From contig NZ_JAIXHL010000008.1 in NCBI RefSeq assembly GCF_030145815.1, forward strand, positions 62,001-126,000: DNA of 64,000 nucleotides. The letters are read 5' to 3'. The translations under genes and the position numbers were made by a program. The stretch's first letter is position 1, and each line of letters opens with the position of its first letter. Below, piece by piece: positions 44,075-58,178 of the stretch. The DNA comes from Sphingomonas sp. (GTDB lineage: Bacteria; Pseudomonadota; Alphaproteobacteria; Sphingomonadales; Sphingomonadaceae). The notes under the pieces are model-generated. The model worked only from the letters and a program-made list of their open reading frames with translations, had not been told where the DNA came from and did not search any database.

Positions 44075-44738
44075 ACTGGATCGTCTTGCCGGTCTGCGGC
44101 ACGTCGAGCTTGCCGCTGTTGAAGTCGAGGCTGCCCCCGGCCGGCAGCGTGCGCGGGTCCGGCGTGATGGTCCAGCTGTAGACGATCGTGTTGTTGCCGT
44201 CGCGCAGCTCGGCCAGGATGTTGGGGACGCGCTGCGTCTCCTTGGTCGGGTTCATCACCTGTCCGCTGACCACGAACAGCTCGCCACCGTTGAGCCGCGG
44301 CCTGCGATCCACGTCCTGCGCGGTGAAAATCAGCGGAGTCTGCGCCGCACCGACCGGCAGGCCAAGCTGCGCCGCAATGCCCGGCGCACCGGTCCAGATG
44401 ATCGCGCCCGTGCCCAGCGCCATCGACAGCCCCGCGATCGCGGCGGCGGCGGTCCAGCGCTTTTCGGGGTTGCGGCGCGGCTTGAACGGCGGCTCATGCG
44501 CGAACGGATCATAGTCGCGCGGCTGCTCTTCGCTGACCGGCGGCTGCGAATAGGCGTCCGCGCGGACCACGTCCGACGCAGGCGCAGGGGCCACAGCGCT
44601 CGCGGAAGTCGCGGTCCCGGCTGCAGTCTGGAACCAGCTATGCTTGCAGCTTGCACAGCGCACGGTCCGCCCGTCCGCCCCGATGGCGGTATCCGGAACC
44701 AGGTAGCGCGTTCGGCATTCGGGGCATTCGAGGATCAT
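44046..44738 (-). CDS. Zinc-ribbon (MJ0042/DUF3426) membrane protein
   Basis: A 230-residue protein. The N-terminal zinc ribbon [20 protein letters not shown] and [12 protein letters not shown] has two CxxC pairs typical of MJ0042-type domains. A Pro/Ala-rich linker, one membrane helix ([20 protein letters not shown]) and a C-terminal DUF3426 beta domain ([19 protein letters not shown]) follow. Such proteins commonly lie near ftsE in Sphingomonads; their role is unknown. The start is MILECPEC at 44738. Confidence 0.82.
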   Translation of the reverse strand: MILECPECRTRYLVPDTAIGADGRTVRCASCKHSWFQTAAGTATSASAVAPAPASDVVRADAYSQPPVSEEQPRDYDPFAHEPPFKPRRNPEKRWTAAAAIAGLSMALGTGAIIWTGAPGIAAQLGLPVGAAQTPLIFTAQDVDRRPRLNGGELFVVSGQVMNPTKETQRVPNILAELRDGNNTIVYSWTITPDPRTLPAGGSLDFNSGKLDVPQTGKTIQFSFSGEGGE

Positions 44739-44925
44739 GGCGGCACGCGTTGCTAGGCGGCCTTCGCTAACCAAAATGGGAAAAGGCCGGTCCCGAATCT
44801 AAACACCCGCCGCGCGCGAATGGCAAGGCCCGAGTCGCACGGGTGCGGCTGTGCTTGAGCGGGCCGGTTGGCTGTGCGATGGCTGGCCCAGGGGCAGAAG
44901 GATCAGGAGCGGCCGACGCCGGCAC

Positions 44926-45633
44926 ATGGCCAATATCGTTCAGTTTGAGAATGTCGGCCTGCGCTATGGCACCGGGACCGAAACGCTGAGCGACGTCAGT
45001 TTCACGCTCAGCGCCGGGTCATTCTATTTCCTCACCGGCGCATCGGGGGCGGGCAAGACCTCGCTGCTCAAGCTGCTGTATCTTGCCCAGCGGCCGACGC
45101 GCGGCGTGGTGCGGCTGTTCGGCGAGGATGCCGGCGCGCTCCCGCGCCGCCGCCTGCCCGGCTTCCGCCGCCGCATCGGCGTGGTGTTTCAGGACTTCCG
45201 CCTGCTCCCGCATTTGTCCGCCTATGACAATATCGCGCTCCCGCTGCGCGTTGCCGGAATGCCGGAGGGTGAGATCGAGGCGCCGGTGCGCGAAATGCTC
45301 GCCTGGGTCGGCCTCACCGATCGCGGCACGGCCAAGCCGCCGACGCTGTCGGGCGGTGAGCAGCAGCGCATCGCCATCGCCCGCGCGGTGATCACGCGGC
45401 CTGAGATGCTGGTCGCGGACGAGCCCACCGGCAACGTCGATCCCGACATGGCGGAGCGGTTGCTGCACCTGTTCGATTCGCTCAACCGGCTCGGCACGAC
45501 CGTGGTGGTCGCGACGCACGACTTCCATTTGCTCAACCGCATCCCCAATGCGCGGATGATGCGAATCGAGAAGGGGCGCCTGCTCGACCCCACCGGCGCG
45601 CTGCGCTTCCCGCCCGACCGGGGGAATGCGTAA
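44926..45633 (+). CDS. ftsE: Cell division ATP-binding protein FtsE
   Basis: A 235-residue ABC ATPase. It has Walker A TGASGAGKTSLLK, Q-loop VFQDFRLLPHLSAYDNIALP, signature LSGGEQQRIAIARAV, Walker B LVADEPTGNVD and switch THD. With FtsX it signals to periplasmic amidase activators at the septum. ATG at 44926 (MANIVQFENVGLRYG) is where FtsE proteins begin. Its stop shares a base with the ftsX start (TAATG). Confidence 0.93.
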   Translation: MANIVQFENVGLRYGTGTETLSDVSFTLSAGSFYFLTGASGAGKTSLLKLLYLAQRPTRGVVRLFGEDAGALPRRRLPGFRRRIGVVFQDFRLLPHLSAYDNIALPLRVAGMPEGEIEAPVREMLAWVGLTDRGTAKPPTLSGGEQQRIAIARAVITRPEMLVADEPTGNVDPDMAERLLHLFDSLNRLGTTVVVATHDFHLLNRIPNARMMRIEKGRLLDPTGALRFPPDRGNA

Positions 45634-46520
45634 TGCGGATCGGGCGCGCACGGCCGCATCATCGCTGGCTCGACGATGGCCAGCGCACGCGCGCGATGGT
45701 GTGGATCATGGCGATCATGCTGTTCCTGACCGTGCTGGCCGGTGCGTTGGGTTTCGGCATGGCCGGAGCCGGGCGGTCGCTCGAACGCCAGCTTGCCGGT
45801 CGCCTGACCGTGCAGCTGATCGAGGCTGACGCCGCGCGCCGTGATGCCAACACGCGGGCGCTGGTTGAGCGGATCCGCGCCATTCCGGGCGTAAAGCAAG
45901 TGGTCGAAGTCGACCGCGCGCGGCTGGCGGAGTTGCTGCGTCCGTGGCTGGGCGATGCTGGGCTCGATGCCGAGCTGCCGATGCCAGCGATGATCGACGT
46001 CGACCTGACCAGCGGCGACCCGGCGCTGATCGCGCGGGTGCGTCAGACCGCGCTGGCGGTGTCGCCGGCGGCGCGGGTGGATCAGCATGCACAGTGGCTC
46101 TCGCCCGTGGCAGGCTTCATCGCGACGCTGACCTGGGCGGCGGCGGGGCTTGTCCTGCTGATGGCGACGGCGACCGCCGCGGTGGTGCTGCTGGCCGCGC
46201 GCGCGGGGCTCGACACACATCGCGATACGATTGCGGTGCTGCACATGCTGGGGTCGACCGATACGCAGGTCGCGCGGTTGTTTCAGCGGCGCATCGCGCT
46301 CGATACGCTGGTCGGCGGGATCATCGGTACCGTGGCGGCGCTGGGCGCGGTGTGGCTGCTGGGGCGGCAGTCAGCAGGGCTGGGATCGGAATTGCTCGGC
46401 AATGTTGCGCTGGCGGAGGCGGATTGGGTGCTGCTGGCACTGGTCCCGTGCGCCTTTGCGCTGCTGGCGATGGGCGCGGCGCGGGTGGCGGTGCTGCGGA
46501 CGCTGGGGCGCACGCTGTGA
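45633..46520 (+). CDS. ftsX: Cell division protein FtsX
   Basis: A 295-residue membrane partner of FtsE. A first helix (IMAIMLFLTVLAGALGFGM) is followed by a periplasmic domain (LTVQLIEADAARRDANTRAL...) and three C-terminal helices, with VAVLHMLGSTDTQVARLFQ in the coupling loop. This is the FtsX/type VII ABC permease layout. It overlaps ftsE by one base and the next gene by GTGA. Confidence 0.9.
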   Translation: MRIGRARPHHRWLDDGQRTRAMVWIMAIMLFLTVLAGALGFGMAGAGRSLERQLAGRLTVQLIEADAARRDANTRALVERIRAIPGVKQVVEVDRARLAELLRPWLGDAGLDAELPMPAMIDVDLTSGDPALIARVRQTALAVSPAARVDQHAQWLSPVAGFIATLTWAAAGLVLLMATATAAVVLLAARAGLDTHRDTIAVLHMLGSTDTQVARLFQRRIALDTLVGGIIGTVAALGAVWLLGRQSAGLGSELLGNVALAEADWVLLALVPCAFALLAMGAARVAVLRTLGRTL

Positions 46521-47059
46521 TCTGGCGCATCCCGCTCCTGCTGGTGCTGGCCTGGGCGATCGGCTTCGGGCTGTTCATGCTGTCGCTCGGCAAGCCGCTC
46601 GACGCTGAGGTGAAAACCGACGCAATCGTGGTTCCGACCGGGGGGCCGGGTCGGATCGATCGCGGGATCGCGCTGCTTCAGGCGAAGAGCGCGAAACGGA
46701 TGCTGATCACCGGCACGGACCCGACTGTGCGCCCGATCGAGCTGGCGGTCGAATACAAGACGTCGCCGCGCCTGTTCCGCTGCTGCATCGACCTGGGGCA
46801 TGAGGCGGTCGACACCCGGTCGAACGCCGATGAGACCGCCGCCTGGGTTGCGAAGCACGGTTACAAATCGGTGCGGCTGGTTACCGCCGACTGGCATGTC
46901 CCGCGCGCCAAGCTCGAACTCGCCAATGCGCTCGGCCCCGATGTCGAGATTCGTGGCGATGGCGTGCGCACCACCGCAAGCTGGTCGATGCTGCTGCGCG
47001 AATACCACAAATATCTGGTGCGTCGCTTCGCCTTGCTGTTCGGGATCGGCAATGGCTGA
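46517..47059 (+). CDS. YdcF/ElyC family (DUF218) protein
   Basis: A 180-residue protein starting at GTG 46517 inside the end of ftsX. One N-terminal membrane helix (IPLLLVLAWAIGFGLFMLSL) precedes a DUF218 domain: DAIVVPTGGPGRIDRGIALLQ, RMLITGTDP, DTRSNADETAAW, LVTADWHVPRAKL. Family members act in envelope polysaccharide or lipid carrier metabolism (ElyC, SanA); the substrate here is unknown. It is probably translated with ftsEX. Confidence 0.85.
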   Translation: MIWRIPLLLVLAWAIGFGLFMLSLGKPLDAEVKTDAIVVPTGGPGRIDRGIALLQAKSAKRMLITGTDPTVRPIELAVEYKTSPRLFRCCIDLGHEAVDTRSNADETAAWVAKHGYKSVRLVTADWHVPRAKLELANALGPDVEIRGDGVRTTASWSMLLREYHKYLVRRFALLFGIGNG

Positions 47060-47738
47060 CCGCATCCGCACGCTGATCTATTCGATCATCTTCTATGGCC
47101 TTTCGGTGCCGATCGTGCTGGCCGCTCCGGTGGTGGCGCTGTTCGGGACCGTCACGTTGCGCCGATATTCGATGGCCTGGGCGGGGCTTGGGTTGCTGCT
47201 CGCGCACCAAATTCTCGGCATCCGGGTCGCGGTCGAGGGGCGGCGCGAAGATGGCCCGGCACTCTACGCGGTGAAGCATCAGGCGATGTACGAGACGCTG
47301 GCCATGGCGGCGATGCTCGATGCGCCAGCAATCGTGATGAAGCAGGAACTTGCGCGCATCCCGGTTTGGGGCTGGGTTGCGCGGCGCTATGGCGTGATCG
47401 TGATCGACCGTGCCGGATCGGCAAAGGCCCTGCGCGCGATGATGAAGGAAGCCCGCGCTGCGGTCGCCGAGGGGCGGTCGGTGGTGATCTTTCCCGAGGG
47501 CACGCGCACACCGCCCGGGGAGACGCCGCCGTTACGTTCGGGCTTTGCTGGGCTCTACCGGGCAATCGGACTGCCGGTCGTGCCAGTGGCGTGCGAGACG
47601 GGGAAGGTCTGGCCGCGCAAGGGACCGAAGCGTCCCGGCACCGTTACCTTCCGCTATGGCGAGCCACTCCCCCCGGGCCTGCCGCGCGAGGAAATCGAGG
47701 CGGCGGTACATCGTGGGATCAACGCGTTCGAGGTTTAA
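47052..47738 (+). CDS. plsC: 1-acyl-sn-glycerol-3-phosphate acyltransferase
   Basis: A 228-residue membrane acyltransferase that makes phosphatidic acid. The first motif reads KHQAMYETLA, in which E takes the place of the usual D of HX4D, as in many alphaproteobacterial PlsC proteins. The later motifs IPVWGWVARRYGVIVIDR and FPEGTRTPPG are standard. It overlaps ydcF by 8 bases and closes the ftsEX operon. The stop meets the convergent tyrA stop. Confidence 0.88.
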   Translation: MADRIRTLIYSIIFYGLSVPIVLAAPVVALFGTVTLRRYSMAWAGLGLLLAHQILGIRVAVEGRREDGPALYAVKHQAMYETLAMAAMLDAPAIVMKQELARIPVWGWVARRYGVIVIDRAGSAKALRAMMKEARAAVAEGRSVVIFPEGTRTPPGETPPLRSGFAGLYRAIGLPVVPVACETGKVWPRKGPKRPGTVTFRYGEPLPPGLPREEIEAAVHRGINAFEV

Positions 47739-48484
47739 TCTGTAGCGCCGCGGTTTCCGGCCTTCAGCGCGCGAGCTAGTAGAGCGTTCGCCTCGCCGAT
47801 GAACTGTTGCGTAATCTCGCCCGCGAACGGGTTGAGGTTCTGGATCGCGAAGAACAGCTCCTCGCTATCGTCACCGATCAGCGCGCACAGCTCCAGCAGA
47901 TGCTGGTAGCTGTCGGTCTTCAGCTCCTCGTCCGGGATGCGGATATTGACGAGCGTCCGGCCGATGAGGTGCGTGAGCGCCTGGACATAGGCCATTTCGC
48001 GATCATGTTCCTCTGCGCTGGTGATCGAAACCTTTAGGCCGAGCTTGCGCCCGAATTCGGCGACGCGATGGTGACGCTCGCCGCGCACTGGGCACACCAC
48101 CAAAGGCTGTCCCGCCAGCCCGCGCCGGGCGCTCTGCGGGCCGAACAAGGGGTGGGTGGCGACGATATCGACGCTCTCGGGCAGTACCTCTGCCATCCAG
48201 CGCGCGGGCAGCATCTTGACCGATGCCACGTCCACGACGAGCGCGCCGGGGCGGACGTGCGGGGCGATGGCGGCGAGCGTCCGCTCGATCGCCTGCACCG
48301 GCACCGCCAGCATCACGACATCACACGCGGCGACTGCCCCGAGCGTGTCAGCGGCGACGCCGATCCGCGCCGCATCCTCCGCCACGTCGCGCGAATCATG
48401 CACGACCACCGTGAAATGGTCGCGCAGATGCGTCGCGGCGAGCTGACCGAACCGGCCGAAGCCGATGATCCCGAACCGCTTCAT
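47735..48484 (-). CDS. Prephenate/arogenate dehydrogenase family protein
   Basis: A 249-residue TyrA-type enzyme for tyrosine synthesis. The Rossmann loop [11 protein letters not shown] (5-15) starts the protein, followed by [50 protein letters not shown] (active-site His) and [17 protein letters not shown]. No ACT or chorismate mutase domain is present. It is coupled to hisC by an ATGA overlap. Confidence 0.88.
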   Translation of the reverse strand: MKRFGIIGFGRFGQLAATHLRDHFTVVVHDSRDVAEDAARIGVAADTLGAVAACDVVMLAVPVQAIERTLAAIAPHVRPGALVVDVASVKMLPARWMAEVLPESVDIVATHPLFGPQSARRGLAGQPLVVCPVRGERHHRVAEFGRKLGLKVSITSAEEHDREMAYVQALTHLIGRTLVNIRIPDEELKTDSYQHLLELCALIGDDSEELFFAIQNLNPFAGEITQQFIGEANALLARALKAGNRGATD

Positions 48485-49587
48485 TCGGCGTCGGCAGCGG
48501 CCACCAGCCGTTGCAGGATCGCCGCGACCGCGCGCGTCTCCTCCTCATTGCCGATGGTGATGCGCAGGCCGTGGGGCAGGCCCTGACCGGGCAGCCAGCG
48601 GACAATATAGCCCGCGTCCATCAGCCCCTTATAGGCCGCTTCGCCGGTCAGCTTGCCCTCGAACAGCACCAGCACGAAGTTCGCCTGGCTCGGCACTGCG
48701 CGAAGGCCAGCATTGCCGAGCTTGGCGATCTCGTCGCTGAACCAGCGGCGCCACTTCGCATTCTCCGCCTTGCAGCGCGCGACGAAGTCGTCGTCATTGA
48801 GCGCGGCGATCGCGGCTGCGGTCCCGGCGATGGTGATGCTGAACGGCAGGCGGATGCGGTGCATCGCCTCGATGATCGCAGGGCTGGCATAGCCCCAACC
48901 GATCCGCTCGGCGGCGAGGCCGTACATTTTGGAGAAGGTGCGCGTGACCAGCACATTGGGCGCGGTCATCGCCAGCTCCATCCCGCCATCGTCGATGTCG
49001 CCATCGATATATTCGGCATAGGCATGGTCGAGGACGAGCAAAATGTCGTCGCGCAGCCCGGCGTGGAGGCGGGCAATCTCTTCACGACTGGCGTGCGTAC
49101 CGGTCGGATTGTTGGGGTTGGCGATGAACACGATCCGCGTCTTTTCGGTGACGCTGGCGAGGATCGCGTCGACATCGGTCGCATAATCCTTGTCCGGCGC
49201 GACCACCGGCACCGCGCCGACGCGCTTGGTCGCGATCGGGTATACGGTGAAGCCGTAATTGACGTAGATGATCTCGTCGCCCGGCCCGGCGAACGCGCCT
49301 GCGGCAAGGTGGAGCACCTCGTCCGATCCATTGCCATAGATGATCCGGTCGGGATCGAGCCCGTGCTTGGCGGCGAGCGCCTCACGCAATTCGGTGCCGC
49401 TCGCGTCGGGATAACGCTCGAGGCTGTTCGCCGCCGTCGCAAATGCGGCGCGCGCGGCGGGCGAGGTGCCGAGCGGATTTTCGTTCGACGACAATTTGAT
49501 CGCCTTGCGACCATCATCGGTCTTCGACTTGCCCGGCACATAGGGGGCGATGTCCATGATCCACGGCTTGGGGGTCGGTCCAGTCAT
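48481..49587 (-). CDS. hisC: Histidinol-phosphate aminotransferase
   Basis: A 368-residue class I/II PLP aminotransferase. It has [42 protein letters not shown], and the PLP lysine in [17 protein letters not shown]. Next to a TyrA homologue it probably serves both histidine and aromatic amino acid synthesis. The start is [20 protein letters not shown] at 49587, after AAAGGGGTCGCCC. It diverges from the amine oxidase gene. Confidence 0.92.
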   Translation of the reverse strand: MTGPTPKPWIMDIAPYVPGKSKTDDGRKAIKLSSNENPLGTSPAARAAFATAANSLERYPDASGTELREALAAKHGLDPDRIIYGNGSDEVLHLAAGAFAGPGDEIIYVNYGFTVYPIATKRVGAVPVVAPDKDYATDVDAILASVTEKTRIVFIANPNNPTGTHASREEIARLHAGLRDDILLVLDHAYAEYIDGDIDDGGMELAMTAPNVLVTRTFSKMYGLAAERIGWGYASPAIIEAMHRIRLPFSITIAGTAAAIAALNDDDFVARCKAENAKWRRWFSDEIAKLGNAGLRAVPSQANFVLVLFEGKLTGEAAYKGLMDAGYIVRWLPGQGLPHGLRITIGNEEETRAVAAILQRLVAAADAE

Positions 49588-49664
49588 GGGCGACCCCTTT
49601 GCCCAATGGTTACGCAATAGCAAGGTCATGGCGCTACGCCCGGCGCAACGAAACCGGGGGTTGG

Positions 49665-51227
49665 ATGCGAAGCGGGGGTTTGTTTTGGAGTGCATTGGCG
49701 GCGGCGCGGCGGCGGAATCTGGCCGCGGCGGGTGAGGCTGCGCCGGTTTCGGCCCAGCCCGGCGCGACCCGCCGCGCGCTGCTCAAGGGCTTTGCCGCCG
49801 GCGGTGTGGCGGCTGCGATCCCGACTGCGGCCCCCGCACGCACCGGCATCGGTCGGGTCGCAATCGTCGGCGGCGGCATCGCGGGGCTGACCGCGCTGCA
49901 TCATCTGCGCGAAGCCGGGGTCGATGCCAGGCTCTATGAAGCAGGCGGCCGGTTGGGCGGGCGTGTGTTCACACAGAAGGCGGCAGGCGAGCCTGCGTTC
50001 GAACTTGGCGCTCAGCTCGTCAACAGCGACCATCATGACATGCGGATGCTCGCCACGCGTTTCGGCATCGCGCTGTTCGATCGGAAGGTCGATCCGCATC
50101 GCAGCATCGTCGTCGCGGGTGGCCGCACGGTGGCGGAAGCGGAGCTGGCCGACGCGCTGGCGCCGATTGCCGCACAGATCGGTCACGACGCCGACCGGAT
50201 TGACGCCGACCCCGTCGCGTTGCGCGCATTCGACGCGATGTCGGTCGCCGACTATCTCGATCGCCACGGGGCGCTGCTGTCCGCACCCTGGGTGCGCGGT
50301 CTGCTCGAAACGACCGGGCGCACCGAATATGGTGCCGAGCCCGATGCGACCTCGGCGATCTCGTTGCTGTTCAACTTGCCGACGGTGAACGGCGAACGTG
50401 CCGACATTTTGGGCGGATCGGATGAGCGCTATGCCATTGCCGGGGGCAGCAGCACGCTGATCGATGCGCTGGGCAACCGCCATGCCGACCAGATCGAAAC
50501 CGGGCGCAGACTGTGCCGCGTGCAGCGGGCGACCGGTGGTGTGCGTCTGAGCTTTGCCGATGGCTCCACGGCGCACGCCGACGTGGTGATCGTCGCGGTG
50601 CCAGCGCCGGTGGCGCGCCGGATCGACTTTGCGGTGCCGCTGCCGACCGCGTGGCGCAATTTTATCGATGCTATGACGCTGGGCCGGAACGAGAAGGTGC
50701 TGGCCGTGGCGGATTCGCCACGCTGGCGTGACGCGATCGGGTCCGGCGGCGATGTGTGGCACGCCGGCGTCCACGCCAGCTGGGCGAGCGGCTGGGACGG
50801 CAGCGTGCGCGGCGTGGACGGTCCACCGGTGTGGACCTGGTATCTCGGCGGCGACGCGACCGCAGCGCCGGAGTCGGCACGCGCGCTGGCGCAGCGTTAT
50901 GCGTCGGATGCGGGCGCGGCGCTCGGCGATCTTGCCGCTGCCTGCGCCGACGCGCCGGTGCGGCGAACCGCCTGGCATCGCGATCCGTTGATCGGCGGCT
51001 CCTATGGTAGCTATCCGCCCGGACACCTCACCCGCTTCGGGTCGTTGCTGTGGATGGAGGGCGAGGACGGCGCGGCAGTGCAGTCGGCCCCGGCGCTCGG
51101 CCGTGTCATCTTCGCCGGCGAGCATCTCTCCGATGCCTTCCCCGGTTACATGAATGGCGGGGCGCAGACCGGCAGGTTGGCTGCGCAGGCGATTCTCGGG
51201 CGGACCATCCCCACGCGAACCGCTTGA
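49665..51227 (+). CDS. FAD-dependent amine oxidase (twin-arginine exported)
   Basis: A 520-residue flavoprotein of the monoamine oxidase family. A twin-arginine signal is visible ([19 protein letters not shown], about 37-55), so it is probably exported folded. The FAD loop [20 protein letters not shown] and [11 protein letters not shown] follow, and the C-terminal FAD motif is [19 protein letters not shown]. The substrate is unknown. ATG at 49665 is chosen because it gives a normal Tat leader length; an upstream ATG at 49599 overlaps the hisC region. Confidence 0.85.
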   Translation: MRSGGLFWSALAAARRRNLAAAGEAAPVSAQPGATRRALLKGFAAGGVAAAIPTAAPARTGIGRVAIVGGGIAGLTALHHLREAGVDARLYEAGGRLGGRVFTQKAAGEPAFELGAQLVNSDHHDMRMLATRFGIALFDRKVDPHRSIVVAGGRTVAEAELADALAPIAAQIGHDADRIDADPVALRAFDAMSVADYLDRHGALLSAPWVRGLLETTGRTEYGAEPDATSAISLLFNLPTVNGERADILGGSDERYAIAGGSSTLIDALGNRHADQIETGRRLCRVQRATGGVRLSFADGSTAHADVVIVAVPAPVARRIDFAVPLPTAWRNFIDAMTLGRNEKVLAVADSPRWRDAIGSGGDVWHAGVHASWASGWDGSVRGVDGPPVWTWYLGGDATAAPESARALAQRYASDAGAALGDLAAACADAPVRRTAWHRDPLIGGSYGSYPPGHLTRFGSLLWMEGEDGAAVQSAPALGRVIFAGEHLSDAFPGYMNGGAQTGRLAAQAILGRTIPTRTA

Positions 51228-51259
51228 ACCTACGCCGCGCGGCTTCTAGGCACGCGGCG

Positions 51260-52375
51260 ATGTCCGACGATGTGCGCTTTGGCCTCGACCGCCGCGTGAC
51301 GCTTTCGGGGCCGCTGCGCCTCGATGGGGGCGTGCTGCTGTCGCCGGTCGAGATCGCCTATGAGACCTATGGCACGCTCGCGGCGGATGGTGGCAATGCG
51401 ATCCTGATCTGCCACGCGCTGACCGGCGACCAGCATGTCGCGTCGGACCACCCGATCACCGGCAAGCCCGGCTGGTGGACCCGCATGGTGGGGCCGAGCA
51501 AGCCGATCGACCCCGCGCGGCACTTCATCGTCTGCGCCAATGTGCTGGGCAGCTGCATGGGGTCTTCCGGCCCGGCGACGGTCAATCCGGCGACTGGTGC
51601 GCCCTGGGGGATGAGCTTCCCCGTCATCACCGTCCGCGACATGGTGCGGGCGCAGGCGATGCTGCTTGACCATCTCGGCGTAGCAAGGCTCAAGGCCGTG
51701 GTCGGCGGGTCGATGGGCGGCATGCAGGCGCTGAGCTGGCCCGCCACCTTCCCCGACCGGGTTGAGGCGGCGGTGGTGATCGCCTCAACCGCGCGACATT
51801 CGGCGCAGAATATCGCCTTCCACGAAGTCGGGCGACAGGCGGTGATGGCCGATCCGCGCTGGAATGGCGGCGCCTATTATGAGGGCGAGCCCCCTGCATC
51901 GGGCCTCGCCGTCGCGCGGATGGCGGCGCACATCACCTATCTGTCCGAGGCGGGGCTGACCGAGAAATTCGGGCGCAAGCTGCAGGCGCGCGAGGCCAAG
52001 ACCTTCGGCTTCGACGCGGATTTTCAGGTCGAATCCTATCTGCGCCATCAGGGGCTGAGCTTTGTCGACCGGTTCGACGCCAATGCCTATCTCTACATCA
52101 CCCGCGCGATGGACTATTTCGATCTGGCCGAGGAGCATGGCGGGGTGCTCGCCAATGCGTTTCGCGAGACCAAGGCGCGTTTCTGCCTCGTCAGCTTCGA
52201 CACCGACTGGCTCTACCCCACCCGCGATTCGCGCGCGATCGTCCATGCGCTCAACGCAGCGGGTGCGCCGGTCAGCTTCGTCGAGCTTTCCTCGCCGTTC
52301 GGCCACGACGCCTTCCTGCTCGAAGCACCCGAGCTGAACCGCGTCGTCGACGGGTTCCTGAGGGCCGGCGAATGA
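51260..52375 (+). CDS. metX: Homoserine O-acetyltransferase (or succinyltransferase) MetX
   Basis: A 371-residue alpha/beta hydrolase-fold acyltransferase for methionine synthesis. It has [20 protein letters not shown], the nucleophile Ser151 in [21 protein letters not shown] (catalytic Asp) and [11 protein letters not shown] (catalytic His). Some alphaproteobacterial MetX enzymes use succinyl-CoA, which the sequence does not settle for me. Its stop overlaps the metW start as ATGA. Confidence 0.93.
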   Translation: MSDDVRFGLDRRVTLSGPLRLDGGVLLSPVEIAYETYGTLAADGGNAILICHALTGDQHVASDHPITGKPGWWTRMVGPSKPIDPARHFIVCANVLGSCMGSSGPATVNPATGAPWGMSFPVITVRDMVRAQAMLLDHLGVARLKAVVGGSMGGMQALSWPATFPDRVEAAVVIASTARHSAQNIAFHEVGRQAVMADPRWNGGAYYEGEPPASGLAVARMAAHITYLSEAGLTEKFGRKLQAREAKTFGFDADFQVESYLRHQGLSFVDRFDANAYLYITRAMDYFDLAEEHGGVLANAFRETKARFCLVSFDTDWLYPTRDSRAIVHALNAAGAPVSFVELSSPFGHDAFLLEAPELNRVVDGFLRAGE

Positions 52376-52962
52376 GCGAGTTGCGCCCCGACCTTGCGAT
52401 TATCGCAGCCAATGTCGCGCCGGGCAGCCGGGTGCTCGATGTCGGGTGCGGCGATGGGGCGCTGATGGCGGCGCTGCGCGACCAGCGGCAGTGCGACGCG
52501 CGCGGGCTGGAGATCGACGCGCATAATGTCGCGTCGGCGGTCGGACGCGGGTTGTCGGTGATTCAGGGGGATGCCGACACGGATCTTGCCGATTATCCCG
52601 ACGCCAGCTTCGACTATGCGATCCTCAGCCAGACGCTGCAGACGACGATGCGACCGCATGTCGTGCTCGATCATTTGCTGCGCATCGGCGAGCGCGCGGT
52701 CGTGTCCTTCCCCAATTTCGCGCATTGGCGGGTGCGGCTGTCGCTGCTGTGGGGCGGGCGGATGCCGGTGACGCGGCTGTTGCCGGTGCCCTGGTATGCG
52801 ACGCCGAATATCCATCACGTCACGATCGACGATTTCCGTGCGTTCGTGCGTAAGCGCGGGATTACGGTTGAGCGAGCCTGGTTTCTGTCGGGCGATCAGC
52901 TAACCAGCTCCGCCGCGGCGAACTTCCGTGCCGAACATGCCGTCTTCCTGCTGAAGCGCTAG
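52372..52962 (+). CDS. metW: Methionine biosynthesis protein MetW
   Basis: A 196-residue methyltransferase-fold protein: [17 protein letters not shown] (cofactor motif I), [38 protein letters not shown], and [20 protein letters not shown], typical of MetW. It always partners metX and supports homoserine acylation. ATGA overlap with metX. Confidence 0.93.
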   Translation: MSELRPDLAIIAANVAPGSRVLDVGCGDGALMAALRDQRQCDARGLEIDAHNVASAVGRGLSVIQGDADTDLADYPDASFDYAILSQTLQTTMRPHVVLDHLLRIGERAVVSFPNFAHWRVRLSLLWGGRMPVTRLLPVPWYATPNIHHVTIDDFRAFVRKRGITVERAWFLSGDQLTSSAAANFRAEHAVFLLKR

Positions 52963-53039
52963 TTTTCGACGAAGCGCGCGTGACGGGTCCGGTTTCGCCC
53001 GTTACCAATCGCTCCCAGAACATATTCAGGGAGTCCCAT

Positions 53040-56237
<3,198 letters not shown>

Positions 56238-56293
56238 GGGGCTAACGGCCGGGGCGGCGACGTCCAGGTCGACCCTTCGGGGTTTCGCTGTAA

Positions 56294-56311
56294 ACTGTAA
56301 CCGGTTACAGT
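56294..56311. promoter_or_regulatory. LacI-type operator upstream of GH43 gene
   Basis: ACTGTAACCGGTTACAGT, a perfect 18-base palindrome with the central CG of LacI/GalR operators. It is 40 bases before the GH43 start. The core GTAACCGGTTAC recurs upstream of the GH3 gene, and a LacI gene lies between. Confidence 0.75.
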
Positions 56312-56351
56312 CTCGGCGAGCGCGTCGCTGCGCAGGTTTGGGAGATGATCG

Positions 56352-58178
56352 ATGCGTGCAACCCTTGCTTTGGCGATGGCCGCCCTGTGCACGGCAGGCG
56401 CCGCGAGCGCTCAGTCCGGCAAGCGCAGCTATGCCAATCCGATCGATCTCGATTACCGCTACAATTATGAGCAGGTGAACGAGGATATCTCGTACCGCAC
56501 CGGCGCCGATCCGGTGATCATCCGCCACAAGGGCGCTTATTATCTCTTCCAGACGCTGGCCGAGGGCTATTGGCGCTCGACCAACCTGATCGACTGGACC
56601 TTCATCACCCCCAGCCGCTGGGAAAAGGGCGGGTTCGTGGCGCCCGCCGCCTGGTCGGATGGCGAGCGACTATATTTGATGCCGTCGATGATGGAGCCGG
56701 GGTCGGTCTATATCTCCGACGCGCCGGAGACGGGCAAGCTCGACTATTTCGTCCGCCGCATGCCGCGCCTGCCTGGCCAGATCTGGCCGGGTGGCGAGGC
56801 AAACATGAAGCCCGGTGATGTGCCGCCCGGACCATGGGATCCGGCGCTGTTCCTGGACGATGACGGCAAATGGTATTTCTATTGGGGATCATCCAACGTC
56901 TTCCCGCTCTATGGCATCGGGATCGAGTTCAAGGACGGCCGGATGATCTACAAGGGCCGCGCGACCGAGGCGTTCAAGCTCGACCCCGACAATCATGGCT
57001 GGGAACGCTTCGGTCAGGATCATTCGGGCACCCTGCCCGACGGCACCCCGATCAAGCCGTTCATGGAAGGCGCCTGGATGACCAAGGTCGCCGGGACCTA
57101 CTACCTGCAATATGGCGCACCGGGCACCGAGTATAATGCCTATGCCAATGGCGCCTACACCTCAAAATCGCCGCTCGGTCCGTTCACCTATGCGCCGTGG
57201 AACCCGGTCGCCTACAAGCCCGGCGGGTTTGTCGAAGGCGCGGGGCATGGCTCGACGGTGCAGGATCATCACGGCAATTGGTGGAACAGCGGCACGCCGT
57301 GGCTCGGCCATAACTGGACGTTCGAGCGGCGGATCAACCTGTTCCCCACGCGGTTCGAGGCGGATGGGCAGATGTGGGCCTCATCGCGCTTCGGCGATTT
57401 CCCGCACTGGATGCCGGAGGGGAAGGTCGAGGACATCGAGGGGCTGTTCACCGGCTGGATGCTGCTGTCGTACCGCAAGAAGCTGACCGCATCCTCGACG
57501 CTGGGCGAATATGACGCGAGCCGCGCGGCGGACGAGAATCCGCGGACCTTTTGGGTCGCCGCCAGCAAACAGCCGGGTGAGACGCTGACGATGGACCTGG
57601 GCGCGGCGAAGAGCGTGCGCGCGATCCAGGTCAATTTCGCCGACTATAAGTCCGGTCGCTATGGCGACGCGCCGGACATCTATACCGAGTTCTCATTGGA
57701 GGGATCGCTCGACGGCAAGAGTTGGTCAAAGCTCGCAGAGACCGAAGCCCCGCGCCGCGACCGGCCTAACGCCTATTTCCAGCTTGAGGTGCCGGCCAAG
57801 GTCCGCTTTGTCCGGTACGTCCATGGCCATATCGGCGGCGCGCATCTGGCGATCAACGACCTGCGGGTGTTCGGGAATGCCGATGGCCGAGCTCCCACCA
57901 TGCCGGGGGCGGTGGCGCCGGTGCGCGACACGGACGAACGCAATGCGACGGTGCGCTGGCGCAAGGTGCCAGGGGCGGTGGGGTACAACGTCATGTGGGG
58001 GATCCGCCCGGACCGGCTGACGCTGACCTATCAGGTCTTTGCCGACGAACTGAGTGACGGCCCGCAGGCGCGCCTCGACCTGCGCGCGCTCAACAAGGGC
58101 GTCGGCTATTACGCGGCCGTCGAGGCGTTCAACGAAGCCGGCGTATCGAAACGCAGCAAGCCAGTGCGGGTGCGTTAA
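56352..58178 (+). CDS. Glycoside hydrolase family 43 protein with discoidin-like and FN3-like domains
   Basis: A 608-residue exported glycosidase. A signal peptide ends at GAASAQ (about 21). The five-bladed GH43 domain has acidic residues at the expected places: Asp53 (GADPVIIRHKGAYYLF), Asp163 (WDPALFLDDDGKWYFYW), Glu239 (FMEGAWMTK). A discoidin-like (F5/8 C) domain of about 120 residues follows (LTASSTLGEYDASRAADENP), then a fibronectin III-like C-terminus. Likely an arabinosidase or xylosidase. A LacI operator precedes it. Confidence 0.85.
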   Translation: MRATLALAMAALCTAGAASAQSGKRSYANPIDLDYRYNYEQVNEDISYRTGADPVIIRHKGAYYLFQTLAEGYWRSTNLIDWTFITPSRWEKGGFVAPAAWSDGERLYLMPSMMEPGSVYISDAPETGKLDYFVRRMPRLPGQIWPGGEANMKPGDVPPGPWDPALFLDDDGKWYFYWGSSNVFPLYGIGIEFKDGRMIYKGRATEAFKLDPDNHGWERFGQDHSGTLPDGTPIKPFMEGAWMTKVAGTYYLQYGAPGTEYNAYANGAYTSKSPLGPFTYAPWNPVAYKPGGFVEGAGHGSTVQDHHGNWWNSGTPWLGHNWTFERRINLFPTRFEADGQMWASSRFGDFPHWMPEGKVEDIEGLFTGWMLLSYRKKLTASSTLGEYDASRAADENPRTFWVAASKQPGETLTMDLGAAKSVRAIQVNFADYKSGRYGDAPDIYTEFSLEGSLDGKSWSKLAETEAPRRDRPNAYFQLEVPAKVRFVRYVHGHIGGAHLAINDLRVFGNADGRAPTMPGAVAPVRDTDERNATVRWRKVPGAVGYNVMWGIRPDRLTLTYQVFADELSDGPQARLDLRALNKGVGYYAAVEAFNEAGVSKRSKPVRVR